Under the pieces are notes generated by a model. It did no database searches, was not told the origin of the DNA, and worked only from the letters and a program-made list of their open reading frames with translations. Below, piece by piece: positions 1 to 6,361 of a DNA stretch of 20,848 nt. The translations under genes and the position numbers were made by a program. Positions within the stretch are counted from its first letter, which is position 1; the number at the start of each line of letters is the position of its first letter. Where the stretch lies: positions 1-20,848 of the forward strand of contig NZ_JOGO01000092.1 of NCBI RefSeq assembly GCF_000719475.1. Reading direction: 5' to 3'. The DNA is from Streptomyces sp. NRRL F-5630 (GTDB lineage: Bacteria; Actinomycetota; Actinomycetes; Streptomycetales; Streptomycetaceae).

Positions 1-549
1 ACCCCTCACTCCCCCACCGCCCCCGCCTCCCTCCGCAAGCTCTACCTCACCCGCTTCGCCTTCGCCGCCGTATGGGCCGCCGTCCTCTTCGCGACGGCCG
101 ACAGCACGCTGAGTGTGCTGAGCGGAACGCTGCTCGTCATCTATCCGCTCTTCGACGTGGCGTGCGCCGTCGTCGATGTCCGCTCGGCGCGGGCGGGTGA
201 GGGGCCGGTGCGCGGGCTGTACGCGAACATCGCGCTGAGCACTCTCACCGCCATCGGCCTCGCGGTCGCCGCCACGTCCGGCATCCCGGCGGTTCTGCGG
301 GTGTGGGGCGCCTGGGCTGTCACGGCGGGCCTCGTACAGCTCGTCGTCGGGGCGCTCCGGCGCCGTATCGGCGGGCAGTGGGCGATGATCGCGAGCGGCG
401 CGATCTCCACGCTCGCGGGCGCGTCCTTCTTCGCGATGGCCGGCCAGGACGGCGCGAAGGTGAGCAGCCTGGCCGGTTACGCCTTCCTCGGCGGCGTCTT
501 CTTCCTCGTCTCGGCCCTCCGCATCAAGCGGCCCCACACGCACGCCTGA
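1..549 (+). CDS. DUF308/HdeD-like integral membrane protein, 5' end outside window
   Basis: The reading frame is open from base 1 to the TGA at 547-549, so the start lies upstream of the window. An ATG-like start at 115 would cut into a hydrophobic helix (AFAAVWAAVLFATA, codons from about 61), so I treat the gene as 5'-partial. The visible 182 residues form about five or six hydrophobic segments separated by short charged turns (RSARAGEG, RRRIGG) and end in a basic tail, RIKRPHTHA. Small helical-hairpin repeats of this kind fit the DUF308/HdeD-like family of small membrane proteins, whose function in actinobacteria is poorly known. No partner gene is visible: the next gene downstream is a pseudogene. 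The family assignment rests on hydropathy and general resemblance only. Confidence 0.7.
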   Translation, partial: TPHSPTAPASLRKLYLTRFAFAAVWAAVLFATADSTLSVLSGTLLVIYPLFDVACAVVDVRSARAGEGPVRGLYANIALSTLTAIGLAVAATSGIPAVLRVWGAWAVTAGLVQLVVGALRRRIGGQWAMIASGAISTLAGASFFAMAGQDGAKVSSLAGYAFLGGVFFLVSALRIKRPHTHA

Positions 550-713
550 CCCCGGCACCGGCGCGCGCCCCTTGCCACCACCGAGGCGCCCACCACCTGA
601 TACGGACCCGGTCGGCACACACCGCCCACCCCGGCACGGCGCGCGCCTTGGACCACCACGGCGCGCGCCGCCTGACATCACCAGGCGCAGGCGCGCACCC
701 GCCCGTCCCCGCC

Positions 714-1407
714 ATGCCCTCTGCCACTCCCAGCGGGACGGCCGAGATCCCCTTCACCGTCACGGCCCCGGGCAGGGCGACGCCGGGCGACTACGTCGGG
801 GGCCTGCTCACCTCGCTCAAGCAGCCGGACGACGCCGAGGGCATCAACGGGGACCGCAGGCTGGGCATCAAGGTGAAGCTGCGCGTGAGCGGCGCCCTCG
901 AACCGGCGCTGGCGGTCGAGGACGCGCACGTCTCGTACGACGGCACGGCCGACCCCTTCGGGCGGGGGAACGCGACGCTGACGTACACGGTCCACACCAC
1001 GGGCAACGCGGCGGTCGCGGCCCGTCAGGCAGCCGAACTGACGGTCCCCTTCGGGTGGTTCGCCGCTCACGTGGCTCCCCCGAAGGACACCCCCGAACTC
1101 CTTCCCGGCGAACGCTGGAAGGTCACGGTCCCAGCCACGGGCGTCATCCCGTCCTTCGCGCTCACGGCGAAGATCACTGACCCCGCTTCTCACCGACGCC
1201 TCCGGCTCGACATCGCCCCTCCCGCCGGTGATGGCGACGGCCCACGGCACGGCGATCCCCTGGACCCTGCTCGTCCTCCTCCTGGCCCTCGTCGCCCGCA
1301 CGGTGGCGGCGCTCCGCCTCCCCCGCCACCGCAAGCGGGGCGAGAAGGCCCGCAAGCGGGCTGCTGTGGCGAGGGAACTGCGGAAGCGGGAGGAGAAGGC
1401 GGGATGA
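714..1407 (+). pseudogene. Decayed DUF916/WxL-peptidoglycan-domain-like surface protein gene
   Basis: One frame (from about 741) encodes a beta-sandwich-like stretch: PFTVTAPGRATPGDYVGG, then RRLGIKVKLRVSGALEP, then YDGTADPFGRGNATLTYTV and LLPGERWKVTVP. This pattern is typical of actinobacterial DUF916-type cell-surface proteins. Two lesions are visible. First, the usual signal peptide and N-terminal half are missing; 550-740 has no matching sequence in any plus-strand frame. Second, the frame breaks near 1173-1177: after ...LTAKI the expected continuation LTPLLTDASG lies in another frame (codons from 1177), consistent with one extra base or two missing. The second frame then gives a membrane helix (IPWTLLVLLLALVARTVAAL, about 1255-1314), a basic cytosolic tail and the stop at 1405-1407. 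The ATG at 714 is only the first in-frame ATG and is not a believable native start. Confidence 0.7.
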
Positions 1408-1460
1408 CGGGCGGCCCCCGGCCCATACCCGCGCCCCCGCCCCCGCCCGGTCCGCGCCTC

Positions 1461-1549
1461 CGCGACGGGCGCGCCCGCGACGGGCGCCTCCCCTACGGAC
1501 GCACCGCTACGGAAGCCTCCGCCACGGGCGCCTCCGCTACGGGCGCTTG
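1461..1549. repeat. 15-bp tandem repeat, six degenerate copies
   Basis: Consecutive units begin at 1461, 1476, 1491 (14 bp), 1505, 1520 and 1535, each close to CGCTACGGGCGCCTC. The array covers the last codons and stop of the minus-strand LysR-like gene (TAG at 1537-1539) and runs about 75 bp beyond it. On the minus strand, in the frame one step off from that gene, the repeats read APVAEAPVAEASVA, a five-residue periodicity. There are no unique spacers, so this is not a CRISPR array. Confidence 0.7.
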
Positions 1550-2355
1550 CGTGGCTTCCCGCGCTTGGTGGCGCCCCTGGGCGCGCCCTTGGCGGCGGCC
1601 CCCTTCGAGGACCCCTTCGGCGCCCCCTTGGACGAGCCCTTCGCGGCACCCTTCACCGCCCCGGACCGCCCGCCCCCCGGCTTCCCGCCGTTCCGCCCGC
1701 CCGCGCCGCGCCCCCCGGCCTCGTTCCGCCCGGCGGCGGGTGGCTTCGGGCCGCGGCTGCTGTTGACCGTACGGCCCCGGACGATGCCGATGAACTGCTC
1801 GACCAGTTCCGTGGTCGCGTCCTCGGGCCAGGCGAGCGCGACGCGTGAGACGGGGGCGTCGGTGACCGTGCGGTAGGTGAGGTCGCGGCGGTGGTGGAGC
1901 CGGGCGAGCGACTGGGGCACGACGAGCACGCCGATCCCCGCCGCGACCAGCTCGACGGCGTCGGCGGTCGTGGCGGGCCGCTCGTTCGCGGGGCGGCCGG
2001 GCAGCTCCTCCCACTCCAGCACGTCGTCGAGCGGGTGCAGCAGGATCTCGTCGGCGAGGTCCGCGGTGGTGACCTCCTCGGCCACGGCGACGAGGTGGTC
2101 CTTCGGGATCACGACGACGGTGGCCTCGGTGTAGAGGGGGATGGCGCTCAGCTCCGTACGGTCCACGGGCAGCCGCAGGAACCCGGCGTCGGCGCCCCGC
2201 GCGCGCAGCAGCCCCTCGGCCTCGTCCGTGGGGACGGAGGTGAGGGTCAGCGGGACACCAGGAAGGCGCTCGTTCCAGATCCGCACCCACTTCGTGGGGG
2301 TCACGCCGGGAACGTAGGCGAGCGTGAACGAAGGGGAAGCGTCCGAGCCAGTCAC
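1537..2355 (-). CDS. LysR-type substrate-binding domain protein without HTH, with lysine-rich tail
   Basis: The 272-residue product opens almost at once with the effector-binding fold of LysR regulators: FTLAYVPGVTPTKWVRIWNE (10-29), VDRTELSAIPLY (64-75), then VVIPKDHLVA (81-90) and GIGVLVVPQSLARL (140-153). The usual N-terminal winged helix-turn-helix and linker helix are absent. Residues 200-272 form a low-complexity tail rich in Gly, Lys, Ser, Ala and Arg, with repeats such as KGSSKGAPKGSSKG ending in KRGKPRKRP. It resembles the C-termini of histone H1-like and long HU-type bacterial proteins. The GTG start at 2355 sits 6 nt after a TAGCCT -10 element, with no Shine-Dalgarno. It is divergent from the DUF5997 gene. 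Whether the basic tail replaces the missing DNA-binding domain is inference; binding a ligand or partner protein is the alternative. Confidence 0.88.
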   Translation of the reverse strand: MTGSDASPSFTLAYVPGVTPTKWVRIWNERLPGVPLTLTSVPTDEAEGLLRARGADAGFLRLPVDRTELSAIPLYTEATVVVIPKDHLVAVAEEVTTADLADEILLHPLDDVLEWEELPGRPANERPATTADAVELVAAGIGVLVVPQSLARLHHRRDLTYRTVTDAPVSRVALAWPEDATTELVEQFIGIVRGRTVNSSRGPKPPAAGRNEAGGRGAGGRNGGKPGGGRSGAVKGAAKGSSKGAPKGSSKGAAAKGAPRGATKRGKPRKRP

Positions 2356-2415
2356 CGCTCCAGGCTACCCGCGGCCGTGGCGCCAGGGGCCCCCGGCACT
2401 CGTTACGCTGGACGC
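2356..2415. promoter_or_regulatory. Divergent leaderless promoters of LysR-like and DUF5997 genes
   Basis: The 60-bp gap holds two -10-like hexamers facing apart. On the minus strand TAGCCT (2362-2367) ends 6 nt before the GTG at 2355. On the plus strand TACGCT (2404-2409) ends 6 nt before the ATG at 2416. Neither start has a ribosome-binding site, so both transcripts probably begin at or next to the start codon. I see no convincing -35 hexamer. With promoters this close, initiation of the two genes could interfere or be co-regulated. Confidence 0.55.
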
Positions 2416-2811
2416 ATGACGTCGCACAAGACCACCCAGACCATGAAGCCCGCGACCGCGGCGAAGAAGCTGGGTGTGTACCTGGAAGCCACCCCCGCCG
2501 AGTTCCGGGAGGGCCCCGTCTCACGCGACGAACTGAACGCGCTCCAGGCCGACCCGCCGGAGTGGCTCCGCGCGCTGCGCCGCAACGGTCCCCACCCCCG
2601 CCCGGTGGTCGCGGCACGCCTGGAGATCTCGATCGCCGGCCTCGCGCGCGGCGGCATCACGGACCCCCTCACCACCGACCAGATCGAGGCTCTCAAGCAG
2701 GAGTGCCCCGACTGGCTCCGCCGGGAACGCGCCACGCACGCCGAGACCCGCAAGGAAGCCGCCCGCCTGAAGGCCCGCGACGAAGAACGCGCGGCCCGCG
2801 ACGCCTCGTAG
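2416..2811 (+). CDS. DUF5997 family protein
   Basis: The product has 131 residues, is soluble and has no signal peptide. Recognisable stretches are MKPATAAKKLGVYLEATPAE (about 9-28), DPPEWLRALRRNGPHPRP (about 48-65), ARLEISIAGLARGGITDPLT (about 69-88) and ECPDWLRRER. It ends in a charged, probably helical tail rich in Arg, Glu and Ala. The two similar DPPEWLR/ECPDWLR motifs suggest an internal pseudo-repeat. I recognise it as the actinobacterial DUF5997 family, which has no established biochemical role. The ATG at 2416 is chosen over upstream in-frame codons because TACGCT lies 6 nt before it and because DUF5997-like sequence starts there. The divergent LysR-like neighbour suggests a functional or regulatory link, which is inference. 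Confidence 0.88.
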   Translation: MTSHKTTQTMKPATAAKKLGVYLEATPAEFREGPVSRDELNALQADPPEWLRALRRNGPHPRPVVAARLEISIAGLARGGITDPLTTDQIEALKQECPDWLRRERATHAETRKEAARLKARDEERAARDAS

Positions 2812-2993
2812 ACGGTTCCTGCCGGCCTCGGCGGGCCACCCCTTCGGGCAGTACCAGTCCGCCCCCGGCACCGGACCGTCTCGCCGTAGGCCGCGACCTG
2901 CCCGGCCAGGAGGCGCGGCGGTGTGCTCTTGCCGGCGCCGTTCGCGCCCAGACGGCTCCCCCCACCGGAGGCCTTCGCCGTGAGCAGGACCCA
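2812..2993 (-). pseudogene. ABC transporter ATPase fragment (Walker A region)
   Basis: Read on the minus strand, this stretch encodes SRLGANGAGKSTPPRLLAG followed by QVAAYGETVRCRGRTG. It contains a complete Walker A motif (GANGAGKST, about 2924-2951) and the usual downstream LLAG...GTV pattern of ABC ATPases. The Leu-Leu normally after GKST is Pro-Pro. The next conserved part seems to continue in another frame (WYCPKGWPAEAG, like the GYCPQ of ABC ATPases), so a frameshift follows. There is no start codon and no signature, Walker B or H-loop motif. It directly abuts the stop of the DUF5997 gene. This is a decayed remnant, possibly of an ABC-F or drug-exporter ATPase; the subfamily cannot be settled. 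Confidence 0.7.
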
Positions 2994-3192
2994 CGACTGT
3001 GCGCAACGCTCGTGAGCGATACACCTGCGAGGCTCGGCCCGCGAGTCCTGCGCGCGCCTGCGCTTTCGGCCTGACCGGCGCACGATGGGAAGGGGCCCGA
3101 AAGGGTGTGCGCCGGCTTTCTGGACGGCGTGCCCCCTCCTGGTTCGTCTCAGGGCTCATTTCCTCCCCTCCCTGATCTCGTAGGAGGCTGGT
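2994..3192 (+). promoter_or_regulatory. Non-coding leader of first universal stress protein gene
   Basis: With the ABC fragment, this completes a 381-bp gap without an intact gene. A strong ribosome-binding site, TAGGAGG (3181-3187), precedes the ATG at 3193. GGGAAGGGGCCC (3087-3098) is weakly symmetric but does not fit the 14-bp core of DosR/DevR-type boxes. No clear -35/-10 pair was found. Confidence 0.45.
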
Positions 3193-4074
3193 ATGTCCCG
3201 CACCATCGTGCTCGGGTACGACGGTTCGCCCGAGAGCACGGCGGCTGCCGACTGGGCGGCCGAAGAGGCCCTGCGCACGGAGGCTTTTCTCCGTGTCGTC
3301 TACGCCTGGGAGTGGCAGCCGTACTCTCTCGGCATCACGGATGCCACTCCCGACGGGCGGGCGTTCATGGACGAGCTCCCCGTCGGCGAGGCCGAACGGC
3401 TGATGCGGCGCTACCGGGGCCTGCGGGCCGGGGGTGAACGCGTCAGCGGAGCGCCCGCCACGGCTTTGATCGACATGGCCCGCTCCGCAGCGCTGCTGGT
3501 GGTGGGATCCCGGGGGCTGGGCAAGATGCACGGGTTCGTCGTCGGCTCGGTGGCACAGTCCGTGATCGCCCGGGCGGTCTCCCCTGTGGCTCTGGTCCGC
3601 CCTGGTACGCATCTCCCCGAGGCCGGCCCTCCGGAAGGAGGCGAGGTGCTGCTGGGCCACGACCTCCGCCATCCCGCGCGACGTCTTCTCGACGCCGCTT
3701 TCGAAGCGGCCGACCGCCGTGGCGCCCCCCTGCGGGTCGTGCACGCCTGGCCCGAGCCGCGCGCCCTGCCCGGCGCGGCCACCGACCCGGACACGCTCCG
3801 GGCGGAGGAGTCCGCCCGGACCACGCGCCTGCGGAACATGCTCGCGCCGTGGCGGGAGTCTCATCCTCATGTCACCGTGCGGGCGCAGGCGGTCGCGGGA
3901 AAGCCGACGGATCTTCTCCTCCAGGAGTCGCACCACGCTCAGCTGCTCCTCGTCGGCCGGCGCACAGCACGTCACGGCCCGCTCGGGCCGCGCATCGGCC
4001 ATGTCACCCAGGCCGCCATGCAGCACGCTGTCTGCCCCGTGGAAGTGGTGCCGGAGGAGGAGGGCGAAGCATGA
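3193..4074 (+). CDS. Universal stress protein, tandem UspA domains
   Basis: The product has 293 residues and two UspA folds, a cytosolic architecture common in actinobacteria. Domain 1 (about 1-140) begins TIVLGYDGSPESTAAADWA, with the ATP-site Asp after beta-1, and ends LLVVGSRGLGKMHGFVVGSV, matching the G-x2-G-x9-G-S/T nucleotide-binding pattern. Domain 2 (about 150-293) starts LLGHDLRHPARRLLDAA and ends LLVGRRTARHGPLGPRIGHV; its final Gly is followed by His instead of Ser/Thr, so ATP binding there may be altered. The start is fixed by TAGGAGG six bases upstream. It is convergent with a second Usp gene 56 bp away. UspA proteins act in dormancy, hypoxia and stress survival; the exact role here is unknown. 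Confidence 0.93.
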   Translation: MSRTIVLGYDGSPESTAAADWAAEEALRTEAFLRVVYAWEWQPYSLGITDATPDGRAFMDELPVGEAERLMRRYRGLRAGGERVSGAPATALIDMARSAALLVVGSRGLGKMHGFVVGSVAQSVIARAVSPVALVRPGTHLPEAGPPEGGEVLLGHDLRHPARRLLDAAFEAADRRGAPLRVVHAWPEPRALPGAATDPDTLRAEESARTTRLRNMLAPWRESHPHVTVRAQAVAGKPTDLLLQESHHAQLLLVGRRTARHGPLGPRIGHVTQAAMQHAVCPVEVVPEEEGEA

Positions 4075-4075
4075 G

Positions 4076-4094
4076 CCCCGCACCTGCGGTGGGG
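4076..4094. terminator. Possible weak hairpin between convergent Usp genes
   Basis: CCCCGCACC, TGC, GGTGGGG can fold with a CACC/GGTG core and an outer CCC/GGG separated by a mismatch. It lies just past the stop of the 3193 gene, facing the minus-strand Usp gene that ends at 4131. There is no U-tract. It is the only hairpin I see in this 56-bp convergent gap. Confidence 0.3.
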
Positions 4095-4130
4095 AACCGG
4101 GGCGCGGACCCGCGTCTCCCGGAGCCCGAT

Positions 4131-4994
4131 TCACGAGGGGGGGACGACGATCACCGGGCAGTGTGCCCGGCGCAGCACTCCCCTGGCGACGGAGCCAAGG
4201 CGCATTCCCGTGTAGCCGCCGTTCCCTTTGCGGCCCACCACGAGTCCGAGAGCGTGCTCGCCTGCCTCGGCGAGCACCTCCACCGGTGAGCCCTCCACGA
4301 CCTCGTGGGTGACCGCCACGTCAGGATGGTCCTCGGCCCACCCCGCCACCGCCTCCGCGAGCGCTCGTCGCTCCTCCTTGAAGTGATCACTGTGCCCCCG
4401 GGCGGTGGTGAAGACGGACGGCTGCCACGCCGCGACGACCCGCAGAGCGCAACCACGCGAGGCCGCTTCCTGAAAGGCCCAGTCCAGCGAAGCGTGGGAG
4501 GACGCACTGTCGTCGACGCCCACCACGAGGTAAGCGGGTTCCTGCGTGCTGTGTTCTGGATGACCGACGACGGCGACGGGACAGCGCGCACGGGCCGCCA
4601 GGGGCAGAATGAGCGCGCTCGTCCCCAGGAATCCGCTGGGGCCGCGGAGGTGCCGCGAGCCGAGTACCAGCATTCCGGCGTTCTCCGACAGCTCGGTCAG
4701 CAAGGACGCGGGCGCCGCCTCCAGAAGGTGCGTGGTCACCTCGACACCCGGTTGTCGTTCGCGCGCCCATGACGCCGCCCGTTCCAGCGCCTCCTCGCCC
4801 TCCTGGGCCTGTCGCAGCAGCCCTGGGGTGGCGTCGACGTGCTGGGTGTCGTGCGGTGGCGCTACCGCGACCACGAGCTGGAGCGACACCCCTCGCAGCG
4901 AGGCCTCGTCGGCCGCCCAGGCCAGGGGAACGCGCCAGTCCCGCTCAGGGTCCACTCCGCTGATGACGGATTCCTGCCCCGCGCCGTATCTCAT
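4131..4994 (-). CDS. Universal stress protein, tandem UspA domains
   Basis: The 287-residue cytosolic protein has two Usp domains. Domain 1 (about 8-142) reads VISGVDPERDWRVPLAWAAD and ends GSRHLRGPSGFLGTSA, with the nucleotide-loop glycines and Thr present. Domain 2 (about 152-287) reads LVVGVDDSASSHASLDWAFQ and ends VVGRKGNGGYTGMRLGSV, a complete G-x2-G-x9-G-S motif. I chose the ATG at 4994 over an in-frame upstream start near 5105 because GGAGCGGGAACG lies just before it and the upstream extension is a low-complexity read-through of repeats. It is the last gene of a minus-strand run that includes an alcohol dehydrogenase, another Usp and an Acg-like protein. A 204-bp gap with a long hairpin separates it from the dehydrogenase, so it may also have its own promoter. 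Confidence 0.92.
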   Translation of the reverse strand: MRYGAGQESVISGVDPERDWRVPLAWAADEASLRGVSLQLVVAVAPPHDTQHVDATPGLLRQAQEGEEALERAASWARERQPGVEVTTHLLEAAPASLLTELSENAGMLVLGSRHLRGPSGFLGTSALILPLAARARCPVAVVGHPEHSTQEPAYLVVGVDDSASSHASLDWAFQEAASRGCALRVVAAWQPSVFTTARGHSDHFKEERRALAEAVAGWAEDHPDVAVTHEVVEGSPVEVLAEAGEHALGLVVGRKGNGGYTGMRLGSVARGVLRRAHCPVIVVPPS

Positions 4995-5050
4995 CGTTCC
5001 CGCTCCGTTGTCGGCTTGCGGGCGGTCGCCGTCCCGCATCCTCACGGTGC

Positions 5051-5103
5051 GGGCGTGGGCGTGGCCGCGCAACCGCTGTCCGCCCGCGCCCACGCCCACG
5101 CCC
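5051..5103 (-). terminator. Long hairpin with hexamer repeats between ADH and Usp genes
   Basis: GGGCGTGGGCGTGG (5051-5064) is exactly complementary to CCACGCCCACGCCC (5090-5103), giving a 14-bp perfect stem with a 25-nt loop. The right arm belongs to a CGCCCA hexamer repeated three times (from about 5088). It lies downstream of the dehydrogenase stop and upstream of the Usp start at 4994, so it could terminate, attenuate or protect the dehydrogenase transcript. There is no U-tract, so the terminator label is tentative. Confidence 0.45.
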
Positions 5104-5198
5104 ACGCGTGAGCCTCAAGCCACGGCGGACGAGAGCGCGTCGGAGGAAGGAAGGGGCGGGCCCGGCTCCCTCATGTTCCCTGGCCCGTCCGCCTCTCC

Positions 5199-6281
5199 TC
5201 AGCCGCTGCCGCGCGGCACGACGGTCTCCAGCTGCCTGTGGTCCGGGTCGCCGAGAACCACCTTGACAGCGCCTGTCTCCGCGGCGCGCGAGAAGATGTC
5301 GTAGGCCTGCTCCATCTGGTCGAGGGTGAACCGGTGGGTGACCAGATCCGAAACCGGCAGCCGCCCGGCCGCCAGCATGTCGAGCAGCATCGGTGTGGTC
5401 GAGGTGTCCACCAGTCCGGTGGAGAGGGTGACGTCCTTGATCCACAGTTCTTCCAGATGGAGTGTCGCGGGCTCGCCGTGCACCCCGATGTTGGCGACGC
5501 GGCCGCCGGGGCGCACCATACGCGTGCACATCTCGAACGTCTGCGGGGTCCCCACCGCTTCCATGACCACGTCAGCGCCAAGCCCTCCCGTGAGGTCGGC
5601 GACCAACTGCTCCGGGTCCTCGTCCCCGGCCGCTGTCACGTCGGCACCCAGCTCACTGGCGGTCGCCAGCCTCGATGCCACGAGGTCGACGACGATGATC
5701 CGGCCGGGGCTGTAGAGGCGAGAGGCGGTCACGGCCGCCAGTCCGACCGGCCCCGCGCCCACCACGACGACGGTGTCGCCCGGTTTCACCTGCCCGTTGA
5801 GGACACCGACCTCGTAAGCGGTGGGGAAGATGTCCGCGAGGAGCACGGCATCGAAGCTGTCGACCGCGCTGGGCAAGGGGTGGACGGACGTGTCGGCCAG
5901 GGGGACCCGGACGTACTCGGCCTGCGTCCCGTCGATGAGATGGCCGAGGATCCAGCCTCCGCCGCCCTGGCACTGACCGTAACGGCCTTCCCGGCAGAAG
6001 CGGCACCGGCCGCAGGCGGAGACGCACGAGACGAGCACACGGTCACCGGGCCGCACGGAACCCACCGCGGCGCCCGCCTCGACGACCGTCCCGACCGCCT
6101 CGTGTCCCAGCACCCGGCCCGGCCGGACCTCGGGCACGTCCCCCTTGATGATGTGCAGGTCCGTGCCGCACAAGGTGACAGCATCCACACGGACGATCAC
6201 ATCGGTTGGATCCTGGAGAGTCGGATCGGGGACCTCTTGCCAGGCGATGTCGTTCTTCCCGCGGAGCACGAGAGCCTTCAT
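5199..6281 (-). CDS. Zinc-dependent alcohol dehydrogenase (MDR superfamily)
   Basis: The 360-residue enzyme oxidises an alcohol or reduces an aldehyde with NAD(P). The catalytic-zinc ligands are Cys38 (TLCGTDLH) and His60-Glu61 (LGHEAVGTV). The structural-zinc cysteines are 90, 93, 96 and 104. The Rossmann motif is GAGPVG (175-180), with Asp199 closing strand 2 (IIVVDL), which favours NAD over NADP. Length fits the family. The ATG at 6281 has a near-perfect GAAGGAGG site; the longer frame upstream overlaps the neighbouring Usp gene and is rejected. It lies 80 bp after a Usp gene and before another. Usp/ADH/Usp arrangements are, as I recall, seen in actinobacterial DosR/OsdR-type hypoxia regulons. 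The substrate is unknown; threonine- and sorbitol-dehydrogenase-like relatives share these motifs. Confidence 0.93.
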   Translation of the reverse strand: MKALVLRGKNDIAWQEVPDPTLQDPTDVIVRVDAVTLCGTDLHIIKGDVPEVRPGRVLGHEAVGTVVEAGAAVGSVRPGDRVLVSCVSACGRCRFCREGRYGQCQGGGGWILGHLIDGTQAEYVRVPLADTSVHPLPSAVDSFDAVLLADIFPTAYEVGVLNGQVKPGDTVVVVGAGPVGLAAVTASRLYSPGRIIVVDLVASRLATASELGADVTAAGDEDPEQLVADLTGGLGADVVMEAVGTPQTFEMCTRMVRPGGRVANIGVHGEPATLHLEELWIKDVTLSTGLVDTSTTPMLLDMLAAGRLPVSDLVTHRFTLDQMEQAYDIFSRAAETGAVKVVLGDPDHRQLETVVPRGSG

Positions 6282-6361
6282 GGCGTCCTCCTTCGATGCG
6301 AAAACCTTCGGGGGACCGGAACGGGGAAAGCCGGGAGTCGGTCCGCCAGAGCTGAGCGGCG

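Noticed and set aside
1461..1549. CRISPR-like array
   Set aside because: The 15-bp units are contiguous with no spacers, and no cas genes are nearby.
303..1766. Long plus-strand frame as a single 487-residue protein
   Set aside because: Its first and last thirds are Arg/Pro-rich shadow sequence. Only about 741-1175 resembles a protein family, and the anchor helix lies in another frame.
2521..4134. 537-residue minus-strand frame over the first Usp gene
   Set aside because: Antisense shadow of the Usp gene; its only meaningful piece is the frame-shifted part of the ABC ATPase remnant.
4995..5105. N-terminal extension of the second Usp protein
   Set aside because: The extra residues translate the hexamer-repeat hairpin, and a good ribosome-binding site precedes the ATG at 4994.
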